This document shows, piece by piece, positions 24,689 through 32,696 of a DNA stretch of 64,000 bases. The notes beneath the pieces were generated by a model, which was not told the DNA's origin, searched no databases, and saw nothing but the letters and a program-made list of their open reading frames with translations. Each line of letters starts with the position of its first letter. The first letter of the stretch is position 1. The DNA is from Candidatus Zixiibacteriota bacterium. Lineage in GTDB: Bacteria > Zixibacteria > MSB-5A5 > JAABVY01. The stretch is taken from NCBI GenBank assembly GCA_011056555.1, contig DSEQ01000002.1, forward strand, positions 1-64,000, written 5' to 3'. The position numbers and the translations under genes are program-made.

Positions 24689-27389
24689 CTGCTTTCTCCT
24701 CCACTCTGCGGCACCTGAACAGACTGAATGCCAGCACCAGAACTACGAAAGCTGAACTTGCCAAAGTCACAGCTCGTGAGTTATTGTAAACCTCCGACTC
24801 GTATCTGAACACAACCTCGTGTTCACCTTCCGGAACCACGACTCCCCTGAAGGCGGCATTGGCAAGCAATACCTCGGCCTCCTCCCCGTTCACATAGGCC
24901 TTCCAGGCGGGATAATAGCAGCCTGCAAAATATACAATTCCGTCAGTGTTAGATTTTACATTTATTACGACTTCATCAGTATCATACGAGGCGATCTCGG
25001 CATACTCGCCCTCGGTAACGGCCGCGGAATCCGCTGCAAATCCAGGATCTTTCTCCAGAACGACCTGCCTGGTCCAATCATGCTGGAGGGTTCGCAGATA
25101 GTTCAGCTCATTTTCAAGTTCCCCATGCAATATATACTCATCATACAGCATCCGCAGATAATTCACAACTTCGCCCCGAGCCTCGCGCAGCACATAATCA
25201 TAATAGACTAGCCTCAGGTAATCTACACCATGCCCATAATCCTCGGACAACACATAATCATGATACAGCCGCACCCTCTTGAAGTTGTCGGGAAACTGGT
25301 ATAAGATCAGACCATCAGCCTGGAGATCGCTATTCTGGGATATCTGAGTCAGGCTGTCCCGGTAAACGCCCAGGTCGGTCATGTAATCGGTCACCAGATA
25401 CTTGACACCAGCCATTCCTATAAATGGAGTATTGAGCCAGACCATATTTCCGCGATTGCCCTGTTGCGGGTCGTTTTCAATTCGGTAGATGAATGAGTGA
25501 TCGTTCGACTTGCCCTGCCTGAACCAGTACTGGTCATAAATCTTCATCTGATTGCCGTGGTATCCAAACATCATGGGTATATCATGGTAGGCAAAGTAAT
25601 TGGAGTTGCGCAGCACTCCCCGGTCGGCATCAAGCAGCCGGTCAACATAGGGTTTATCGGTATCCCTCATCATAGAAACTACATTATTGGTGGCAAAATA
25701 TTGCTCGGGACTGGTCGTGGTAATGAATTTAAAATCTATACGCCAGGCATCGACAATGCCGAAAAATACTATGATCCCCAGGGCCCACAATCCTATAGTG
25801 CGGTTGCCATATGCTTTAATGATGATATATGTCAGAACGAAAACCGCAGCCAGGATCCAGAGCCCTATCACGATGTCGCCGAGATTAGGAAAGGCGCGAT
25901 ACTCAAGTATAGTGTCAATCGATACGCCCTGAGGCGTATAAGGCGGCGAAATCGATGCAAAGGCCTTCATTATGCTCTTCCCCGCCAGACTGAAGGCGAC
26001 GGCCAGAAATCCATATAAGCCCGCGGCAATTCCAGAAAACAGGAACACCTTCCTTTTTACGGCATCCTTGAGCTTTGGCAGCGCTTCGCGAAGATAGTCG
26101 ATTCCAAATCCGGCCAGGAGGCAGAAGGAGAACGAGAAAATAAACATGATCATCGAAGCGGCGCGCAGGTGCTTGACGTTCGGTATCAGATGGTAAAATA
26201 TTCTGTACAGCGGTGTGGATCCACCCATCGCATATATCAGGGCGAACAGCGCCAGTCCCATGAAGAACCAGGTTCTCTTGTTGCGCACAAATATTATCGC
26301 AATCAGTCCCAGAAATATCGGAAGGATTCCGATATACTCCGAATTATCCTTGAAAACATTCTGGCCCCAGTAGGTATGCTGCGCCTCTCCGGTCGCGGTG
26401 AACTTCTTGGCATTGGTGCCGATGAAATTCGGGATAAACTGCGAGACCAGTTCACCGGAATTCATCGACCAGCTCGTGGCATAGGCATATCTCTGGGCCT
26501 CGGTCATCTCGGTTTCTTCTTCCTCTATCGCGCGGGGCGAATATTCCTTCACGTACCGGTAAGATGGATAGAACTGAATGGCCGAAATAAACAGGCCCAG
26601 AACAATGGCCATCACAAATAGAAGCCCGGGTCTAATAATGGGCACAATATTCCTTCTCTCTATCAGCTTGAAAATGATTCGGAATCCAAAATAGAAGCCT
26701 ACCGCCCACAACATGAAATATGACATCTGCGGATGGGGCGTAAGGACAATCAGGCCAATAACAGCTCCCAGCAAAGTGAAATCGAGGAACTTGTGATCGT
26801 TCATGGCCCGTTCAAGAAACAGCATTGCCAGGGGGAATAATGCGGTTACAAACATCTTGCCGTCATGTCCCGGCTGCACCATGGAAACCAGGTAAGGCGC
26901 GAACATATAGAATATTCCTGCAAATGATGCCGCCAGCCTGGACATTTTAAATGTCCTGGCGCAGGCATACATAAACAGACCCGCCAGAAAAACATGGATC
27001 AGCATTGACCATCCGAACGCCCGCGGAATGGACAGGGCCAGCTTGATCGGATAGGTTATGGGATAGAAAATATCGGAGTGGAATGCATCCACAAAGGGCA
27101 TCCCGCCGAATATCATGGGACTCCAGAGCGGAATCCCGAACGGGAAGTCGAGATGTTCCTTCCAGAATTCACGGAAATAGCAGCTGGCGTTAATGAAATC
27201 CGAGGAGAAGAGCATCTTGTTGGAGAATATAAATTCATTGAACAGGATAACCGTCAGGACAAAAATAAAGACCGCATAGTAGAGGACATAATATCTGCTT
27301 TTAAGAATAGATTCCAGACCCGGGACGGCCGGAATAGCCTTGGATTGCGGTTGCTGCAGGGGCGTTTTCTTCTTCTTTTTCTTAGCCAT
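24681..27389 (-). CDS. YfhO-family large membrane protein
   Basis: The protein has 902 residues. A Lys-rich cytoplasmic start (MAKKKKKKTP) is followed by about 12-14 helices with the GT-C-like FGIPLWSPMIFGGMPFVDAFH and YPITYPIKL. Then comes an extracytoplasmic C-terminal domain ending in one last helix. YfhO proteins are linked to glycosylation of surface polymers, and the neighbouring lipid-linked sugar synthase fits that. A tandem 20-residue repeat sits at about residues 707-772. It overlaps the downstream gene by eight bases and follows the flippase-like gene directly. Confidence 0.88.
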   Translation of the reverse strand: MAKKKKKKTPLQQPQSKAIPAVPGLESILKSRYYVLYYAVFIFVLTVILFNEFIFSNKMLFSSDFINASCYFREFWKEHLDFPFGIPLWSPMIFGGMPFVDAFHSDIFYPITYPIKLALSIPRAFGWSMLIHVFLAGLFMYACARTFKMSRLAASFAGIFYMFAPYLVSMVQPGHDGKMFVTALFPLAMLFLERAMNDHKFLDFTLLGAVIGLIVLTPHPQMSYFMLWAVGFYFGFRIIFKLIERRNIVPIIRPGLLFVMAIVLGLFISAIQFYPSYRYVKEYSPRAIEEEETEMTEAQRYAYATSWSMNSGELVSQFIPNFIGTNAKKFTATGEAQHTYWGQNVFKDNSEYIGILPIFLGLIAIIFVRNKRTWFFMGLALFALIYAMGGSTPLYRIFYHLIPNVKHLRAASMIMFIFSFSFCLLAGFGIDYLREALPKLKDAVKRKVFLFSGIAAGLYGFLAVAFSLAGKSIMKAFASISPPYTPQGVSIDTILEYRAFPNLGDIVIGLWILAAVFVLTYIIIKAYGNRTIGLWALGIIVFFGIVDAWRIDFKFITTTSPEQYFATNNVVSMMRDTDKPYVDRLLDADRGVLRNSNYFAYHDIPMMFGYHGNQMKIYDQYWFRQGKSNDHSFIYRIENDPQQGNRGNMVWLNTPFIGMAGVKYLVTDYMTDLGVYRDSLTQISQNSDLQADGLILYQFPDNFKRVRLYHDYVLSEDYGHGVDYLRLVYYDYVLREARGEVVNYLRMLYDEYILHGELENELNYLRTLQHDWTRQVVLEKDPGFAADSAAVTEGEYAEIASYDTDEVVINVKSNTDGIVYFAGCYYPAWKAYVNGEEAEVLLANAAFRGVVVPEGEHEVVFRYESEVYNNSRAVTLASSAFVVLVLAFSLFRCRRVEEKAVE
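25070..25274 (-). repeat. Tandem 60-bp coding repeat inside the YfhO gene
   Basis: Residues about 707-772 contain about three and a third copies of a 20-residue unit: RLYHDYVLSEDYGHGVDYLR, LVYYDYVLREARGEVVNYLR, MLYDEYILHGELENELNYLR and the partial TLQHDWTRQVVLE. The copies differ enough to be old. Relatives that I recall carry a single such segment before the VVLE strand, so it looks like local expansion. Confidence 0.75.
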
Positions 27390-28331
27390 TTATTCCCTCG
27401 ATCTTACCATTAAAGCCAAAAATGTAATTGTAATCTCTCCGATAAAAAACCACAGGCGCGCCGCCAGGCCGACTGTATATGCGACCGACTTAATAACTCC
27501 GCCCACCTCATATAAAAGCGCTCCCATAACACCCTCGCGCACTCCGATTCCTCCGGGGGCGAACAGGGCCCAATAGCCAATCAAATATGCGGCGGTATAA
27601 ATAAAGCAGGCTTCCGCAAAATAATTTACAGGAACCTCTGCCACCGCCTGGAGGAATAAATAAAACGAAAAGCCAAAAATATTCCAGGCGATAAAATATA
27701 AAAACAAGAATCCAAAACCAATCTTTTTTTCCAGTTTAAACTCCAACGCCGGCTTTCTTATAACCCTCAGCATCAGATTCAAGGTCCTCTCCAGGAGCGC
27801 CGGTACCATGATGACGGCAATGCCCAGGATGCTGACCGCACCAAGGACTATGGTCAGGGGCAGATAATTGCTGATCTTGTCGTAGGAGGTACCCAGGAGA
27901 AAATAATACAGAAATACGGCGATTATTCCGGCCGGGGTATCAAATAGTTGTGTGAGCGCAAATGAGGATACGGCCACATCCTCCCTCACACCCTCTTTGC
28001 GGGCGAGATACATGATCCCCGCAAACTGCACTATCTTGCCCGGCACATAGCGCCCCAGATTTGACAGGTAAGCCACCTTGAACGCCCGCATGGGTGGAAG
28101 ATGTGTACCAAAACACGCAAGCACCCGCGACCACAGATAGCTTTTATAGAAGAGACCGATCTGGAGAATGATTATCGAGAGGACAAAATAAATCCAGTTT
28201 ATTGTCCAGTCATATTCTTTCACCTGCTCCCATTGGGCGCTGATCTGGCGGTAGATAAAATAGAGAATGAGTGCAATTAAAATCCACTTGATCAGCCTGA
28301 TGATTATTTGCTTCAGGTTTTTGTCAGGCAT
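27390..28331 (-). CDS. Flippase-like membrane protein (LPG synthase TM / UPF0104)
   Basis: The 313-residue protein has about eight helices and the family pattern NLGRYVPGKIVQFAGIMYLAR and FAPGGIGVREGVMGALLY. Relatives are the membrane half of lysyl-phosphatidylglycerol synthase and AglD-like proteins of glycan pathways. It lacks the soluble transferase half. Its stop directly abuts the YfhO start, so it is the first gene of the envelope operon. Confidence 0.88.
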   Translation of the reverse strand: MPDKNLKQIIIRLIKWILIALILYFIYRQISAQWEQVKEYDWTINWIYFVLSIIILQIGLFYKSYLWSRVLACFGTHLPPMRAFKVAYLSNLGRYVPGKIVQFAGIMYLARKEGVREDVAVSSFALTQLFDTPAGIIAVFLYYFLLGTSYDKISNYLPLTIVLGAVSILGIAVIMVPALLERTLNLMLRVIRKPALEFKLEKKIGFGFLFLYFIAWNIFGFSFYLFLQAVAEVPVNYFAEACFIYTAAYLIGYWALFAPGGIGVREGVMGALLYEVGGVIKSVAYTVGLAARLWFFIGEITITFLALMVRSRE

Positions 28332-28419
28332 ATTGCGGGCAAAATATTGAAAACCATTATATTAGTCAACCTAAGAATTCATGCGCTCAATCCTTCCCAG
28401 GTTAATTTTTATTAAAACC

Positions 28420-28448
28420 TTGACATCAATATTCTGCTGACCTATAAT
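28420..28448 (+). promoter_or_regulatory. Consensus sigma-70 promoter of the pyr operon
   Basis: A perfect TTGACA (28420-28425), a 17-base spacer and a perfect TATAAT (28443-28448) are present. It lies 136 bases upstream of the pyrR start, leaving room for the attenuator leader. Confidence 0.92.
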
Positions 28449-28455
28449 CACAACG

Positions 28456-28573
28456 ACCTTTACCTTTTAATCCGGCCCAGTGAGACCGGCAAAGGCTATG
28501 TAAGAAGATGCAGAGATTTGAATTCACAGATAGATTAACCATGCCCTCCGGACGTCGGGAGGGTATTTTTTTT
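28456..28573 (+). promoter_or_regulatory. PyrR-type attenuator leader of pyrRBC
   Basis: The leader carries a hairpin with outer arms CCTTT and AAAGG, inner arms CCGG/CCGG and a loop containing CCCAGTGAGA (28464-28495). This resembles the PyrR-binding loop of Bacillus pyr leaders. It is followed by a terminator hairpin CCCTCC/GGAGGG (28544-28563) with an eight-base U run. With UMP or UTP, PyrR would bind the first hairpin and favour termination. I see this layout directly; the regulation is inferred from the Bacillus system. Confidence 0.75.
28543..28573 (+). terminator. Attenuator terminator before pyrR
   Basis: A stem of six GC-rich pairs plus a wobble (GCCCTCC/GGAGGGT) with loop GGACGTCG is followed by ATTTTTTTT. 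The U run ends at the pyrR ribosome-binding site. Confidence 0.85.
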
Positions 28574-28583
28574 GGAGGTGAAA

Positions 28584-29177
28584 TTGCCAGCAGGTAAACC
28601 ATTACAGGTGTTAAATGCCACTCAAATCAAGCGGGCGCTGGTTCGTATCGGTCATGAGATTCTGGAACGCAACAATGAAGGAAAGAATCTGGCCCTGATT
28701 GGAATACGCGCACGCGGAGATATACTGGCCGACCGCCTGGCCCGAATAATCGAAGAAAACGAGGGTATCAAACTGCCGGTAGGGTATATGGATATCAACT
28801 TCTACCGGGATGATATTCATATCAAACTCGATCAGCCGGAAATCCGTCAGACCGAAATCCTCTTCGACCTGCAGGACAGGATTGTGGTCCTGGTTGATGA
28901 TGTCCTCTTCACCGGAAGGACGATTCGTGCGGCTTTGAACCAGCTCTCCGATTTTGGACGGCCGCGGGCAATACAACTCGCCGTGCTGGTCGACAGGGGG
29001 CACAGGGAGCTTCCCATCAAACCGGATTATGTCGGTAAGAACCTGCCCACAAACAGGGATGACGATGTGATTGTCAAATTAAAAGAAACCGACGATGAGG
29101 ATTCCGTGAGTATACTCTCGATGCCTCGAAGAAAAAGCAAGGCTGCCAAAAAATCGAAGAGAAAGGGGGCGCGGTAA
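28584..29177 (+). CDS. pyrR: PyrR bifunctional regulator / uracil phosphoribosyltransferase
   Basis: The protein has 197 residues. The PRPP-binding motif VVLVDDVLFTGRTIRAAL identifies the PyrR family, and LIGIRARGDILADRLAR is also typical. It should bind the pyr leader RNA in response to UMP. I chose the TTG at 28584 because GGAGGTG at 28574-28580 is correctly spaced for it; an upstream TTG at 28572 overlaps that site. The C-terminal tail is Lys/Arg-rich (KSKAAKKSKRKGAR), unusual for PyrR. The stop overlaps pyrB by one base. Confidence 0.93.
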   Translation: MPAGKPLQVLNATQIKRALVRIGHEILERNNEGKNLALIGIRARGDILADRLARIIEENEGIKLPVGYMDINFYRDDIHIKLDQPEIRQTEILFDLQDRIVVLVDDVLFTGRTIRAALNQLSDFGRPRAIQLAVLVDRGHRELPIKPDYVGKNLPTNRDDDVIVKLKETDDEDSVSILSMPRRKSKAAKKSKRKGAR

Positions 29178-30109
29178 TGGCATTAAAAATAAAACATCTT
29201 CTCGGCCTTGAGGGAGTTGAAAAGAAGGATCTGGAGCTTATCCTGAATACCGCCAAGTCGTTCAAAGAAGTTATAGAGAGACCGGTTAAGAAAGTGCCAC
29301 CCCTTCGAGGCGTTACGGTGGTCAATCTTTTCTACGAACCCTCGACCAGGACACGACTCTCGTTCGAGCTGGCCGAAAAGAGGCTTTCAGCGGATACGCT
29401 GAATTTCTCTGCCAAGGGTTCGTCGGTAGCCAAAGGTGAGAGCCTGAAGGACACCGTGAGAAATATTGAAGCGCTTAAGATCGACATGATCGTGATCCGG
29501 CATTCATCTGTGGGCGCACCGCATTACCTGACCAAATTCGCAAGTTCGACAGTGATCAATGCGGGCGATGGGGCGCATGAACATCCCACCCAGGCTTTGC
29601 TGGATATGTATTCAATCATGGAACGCCGGGGCAAGATCAAGGGTTTGCGGGTCGTAATAGTCGGAGATATCCTGCATTCCCGCGTGGCCCGCTCAAATAT
29701 CTGGGGCTTGAAGACACTGGGAGCCTCGGTGGCTATCTGCGGACCGACTACATTACTACCCTACGAAGTCGAAAAGATGGGCGTGGATGTGTACCATAAC
29801 CTTGACGAGGCCCTTGATGGCGCGGACGTTGTCAATGTCCTGCGCCTGCAGCGTGAAAGGCAGCAGGCCGGGCTTCTCCCCTCGCTGAGGGAATACACGA
29901 CTCTCTTCGGAATTACCAGGGACCGTCTCAAGTTCCTGAACAGCAATTACACAATAATGCATCCGGGGCCGATCAACAGGGGCGTAGAGATAACTTCGGA
30001 GGTTGCCGACAGCGAATCCTCGATAATACTGGAACAGGTCACCAATGGAGTGGCGGTGCGGATGTCTGTGCTGTACTTACTGCGCGGAGGAGAGGAGGCC
30101 AAGTCATGA
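29177..30109 (+). CDS. pyrB: Aspartate carbamoyltransferase catalytic subunit
   Basis: The 310-residue protein has the carbamoyl-phosphate loop FYEPSTRTRLSFELA, then LNFSAKGSSVAKGESL, GDGAHEHPTQALLDMYS, and IMHPGPINRGVEI near the C-terminus. It condenses carbamoyl phosphate with aspartate, the committed step of pyrimidine synthesis. No regulatory subunit gene (pyrI) is adjacent. It overlaps pyrC by four bases. Confidence 0.97.
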   Translation: MALKIKHLLGLEGVEKKDLELILNTAKSFKEVIERPVKKVPPLRGVTVVNLFYEPSTRTRLSFELAEKRLSADTLNFSAKGSSVAKGESLKDTVRNIEALKIDMIVIRHSSVGAPHYLTKFASSTVINAGDGAHEHPTQALLDMYSIMERRGKIKGLRVVIVGDILHSRVARSNIWGLKTLGASVAICGPTTLLPYEVEKMGVDVYHNLDEALDGADVVNVLRLQRERQQAGLLPSLREYTTLFGITRDRLKFLNSNYTIMHPGPINRGVEITSEVADSESSIILEQVTNGVAVRMSVLYLLRGGEEAKS

Positions 30110-31413
30110 GCGAACTGAAAATCATCGCCGGCGGAAGAGTAATCGATCCGGCTTCCAAACTTGACAAAACCGCTGACATCTACATCGAGAACGGCAAAAT
30201 AAAGAAGATCGAAACCCAGAAAACCCTTTCCGCCAAAGAAATTGATGATCTTGAGCCGGAAGACATCTACAACGCAAAAGGTAAAATCGTCTCCCCCGGC
30301 CTGGTGGATATGCATGTACATCTGCGCGAGCCGGGACGGGAAGGTGATGAAACCATAATGTCCGGCTCGGAGGCGGCAGCAGCCGGCGGATTTACCACGA
30401 TCTGCTGTATGCCCAACACCACCCCCGCCATTGACAACCAGGAGACCATAAAATTCGTACTGCATCAGGCCGAGCAGTGCCCGATTAATGTCTATCCTAT
30501 CGCGGCCATAACCAAAGGGCGCATGGGCAAGGAGCTGGCCGAGATCGGCGAGCTTGTCAATGCCGGGGCTGTGGGACTTTCCGATGACGGTTCGCCGGTC
30601 AACTCCGCGGAAATTATGCTCAAGGCCTTCAAATACGCCCGCATGTTTACAATTCCTATCATTGAACATGCGGAAGATCTTTCTCTTACTGCCGATGGAG
30701 TGATGAACGAGGGCTTCATTTCCACACGATTGGGAATGAAAGGCGTGCCCTCAGTCTCGGAGGAGATAATGGTGGCGCGGGATATTTTGCTGGCGCAATA
30801 TACCGGGGGCAAACTGCATTTCGCGCATATATCCACGGCGGGAGCGGTCGAGTTGATACGCCAGGCCAAGAAATTCAAGGTCGACATAACAGCCGAAGTC
30901 ACCCCCCATCACATTTCGCTTTTTGACGAGATGATCGCCGAGGACTTTAATCCCAACCTGAAGATGTCCCCTCCGCTGCGGTCGAAAGATAATGCACGCG
31001 CCTTGATCAAAGGCCTGGTTGAAGGCACCATCGATTGTATTGCCTCCGATCACGCTCCCCACTCACCGGAGTCCAAGGATGTCGAATTCGATCTTGCTCC
31101 CAACGGTATAATCGGGCTGGAGACCTCTCTGGGGATCTGCATAACCAATCTGGTCAAGAAAAAACATCTTAACTGGGCCGGCCTTATAAACGTCATGTCC
31201 ACCCGCCCGGCAGAAATTCTGGGCCTTCAGGCGGGAATGCTCAAAAAGGGATTTCCGGCGGATATTACTGTTATCGATCCCAACAAAAAATGGGTCGTTG
31301 ACCCCGATCAATTCCGTTCAAAATCTCGCAACTCCCCATATATCGGGCAGACACTCACCGGAAAAGCGGTTTGTACCATAGTCAGCGGCAAGGCCGTGTA
31401 TTTAGAGGATTGA
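30106..31413 (+). CDS. pyrC: Dihydroorotase (class I)
   Basis: The 435-residue amidohydrolase carries the metal motif DMHVHLREPGREG, the substrate motif CMPNTTPAID, later His ligands in IIEHAED and LHFAHISTAGAVE, and the catalytic Asp in IDCIASDHAPHSPESK. It closes carbamoyl aspartate to dihydroorotate. It is the last gene of pyrRBC, and a strong hairpin terminator follows. Confidence 0.97.
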   Translation: MSELKIIAGGRVIDPASKLDKTADIYIENGKIKKIETQKTLSAKEIDDLEPEDIYNAKGKIVSPGLVDMHVHLREPGREGDETIMSGSEAAAAGGFTTICCMPNTTPAIDNQETIKFVLHQAEQCPINVYPIAAITKGRMGKELAEIGELVNAGAVGLSDDGSPVNSAEIMLKAFKYARMFTIPIIEHAEDLSLTADGVMNEGFISTRLGMKGVPSVSEEIMVARDILLAQYTGGKLHFAHISTAGAVELIRQAKKFKVDITAEVTPHHISLFDEMIAEDFNPNLKMSPPLRSKDNARALIKGLVEGTIDCIASDHAPHSPESKDVEFDLAPNGIIGLETSLGICITNLVKKKHLNWAGLINVMSTRPAEILGLQAGMLKKGFPADITVIDPNKKWVVDPDQFRSKSRNSPYIGQTLTGKAVCTIVSGKAVYLED

Positions 31414-31424
31414 TCAGATATAGA

Positions 31425-31464
31425 AAGACGAGTTCTCCGAAACCGGAGAACTCGTCTTAATTTT
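31425..31464 (+). terminator. Terminator of the pyr operon
   Basis: A perfect 14-bp stem AAGACGAGTTCTCC/GGAGAACTCGTCTT with loop GAAACC is followed by AATTTTC. It lies between convergent genes and may also end the minus-strand glycosyltransferase transcript. Confidence 0.88.
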
Positions 31465-31478
31465 CAGCAAGTTTAAAT

Positions 31479-32510
31479 TCAAGACCGCTTCTGGTTTCCA
31501 CCCTTGTCGGAGCCGGTAACAGCACGGTCAACTTTGGACTGTACCGTCCGCACCTTCTTGCGAATGTCGTTCAGGGCATTCAGCTTGTCCAGCATGCGCC
31601 TGTTTTCTTTGCGCAAGGCGGCGATTTCATCCTGAAAGTATATCATCGCCTCGGCCAGGAATCCCAGCATGAATAACATCACACCCAATGATTCCAACAG
31701 CATCACCAGATATAGAAGCGGACGATAACCTTCGTACAGGATGAAACGCAAATACAGCGCAACCAAACCAACGAGCAGCCCCAGAAAGCAAAGTATGAAT
31801 CCTATGGATCCGAAGAATAAAAGCGGCTTGCGGAGAAATGACATCTGGAATTTGACCGAAAATAGATCGGAGATACCGGACGGTATCCTCCAGAAGCCGA
31901 ACTTGGATTTGCCGTGTTTGCGCGGATACAGCTTGACCTTCACCTCGCCTATTTTATAGCCTCTCTGAGCTGCCAGCACCACGAGATATCGGTGCCAGCC
32001 TTCACGCAGATGGGGCATATCCTCCACAACCTCTTTCCTGAAGGCCTTGACCGAATTCAGGTCGTGAACCTTCACCTTGAAAATCCACCTTGATAAAGCG
32101 TTGTAGAAAAAAGAGGCGACGCGTTTGAGCCCGTATTTGCCCTGCTTCCAGCCGCAGACGACATCATAGCCGTCTTCGATCTTTGCGACCATCTTGGGAA
32201 TATCATCGGGCATGTACTGCAGGTCGGCCGGCCATAAAATCAATGTTCTGCCGCGGGCCAGGCTGAATCCGGTTTCCAGCGCGGCGGTCATTCCGCGATT
32301 GGTCTTGTGGTTGACCAGCCTCAGCCAGCGATATTTTGAGGCGGCCTGCTGTGCCTGCTGCTGGGTCTCATCGGTAGAGCCATCATTGACCAGTATTACT
32401 TCCCCCCTGAGACGGCTCTGTCTGAACATTTCATCTAATTTCTCTACCAGAATGGGGATATTCCCGGCTTCGTTATAGGCCGGCACCACGACCGATATAC
32501 GACCGGGCAT
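31479..32510 (-). CDS. GT2 glycosyltransferase with C-terminal membrane helices
   Basis: The 343-residue protein has a GT2 domain (SVVVPAYNEAGNIPILVEKL, VILVNDGSTDETQQ, ILWPADLQYMPDDIPKM) followed by two membrane helices at about 245-315 and a coiled-coil-like Lys/Arg tail. It resembles DPM1/ArnC-type polyprenyl-phosphate sugar synthases. I chose the ATG at 32510 because GGAG precedes it at good spacing; the longer frame from a TTG at 32567 lacks a usable site and adds 19 unlikely residues. Confidence 0.86.
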   Translation of the reverse strand: MPGRISVVVPAYNEAGNIPILVEKLDEMFRQSRLRGEVILVNDGSTDETQQQAQQAASKYRWLRLVNHKTNRGMTAALETGFSLARGRTLILWPADLQYMPDDIPKMVAKIEDGYDVVCGWKQGKYGLKRVASFFYNALSRWIFKVKVHDLNSVKAFRKEVVEDMPHLREGWHRYLVVLAAQRGYKIGEVKVKLYPRKHGKSKFGFWRIPSGISDLFSVKFQMSFLRKPLLFFGSIGFILCFLGLLVGLVALYLRFILYEGYRPLLYLVMLLESLGVMLFMLGFLAEAMIYFQDEIAALRKENRRMLDKLNALNDIRKKVRTVQSKVDRAVTGSDKGGNQKRS

Positions 32511-32696
32511 CTTTCTTCTCCGGTAGCCTCTGCTCTGTCCACCTGGGATTTTTGTATCCTCCTGCAATCAGTTAAGCCAGTTATATTATCGAAACATTGT
32601 AGCCCAAACAGAACTACTATCTCCAAATTATCTGAAAATAATTTGGCTGTATAAGATATCTATAATTATGCCTTTGTCAAGCAGCCTGTTTTTAGA

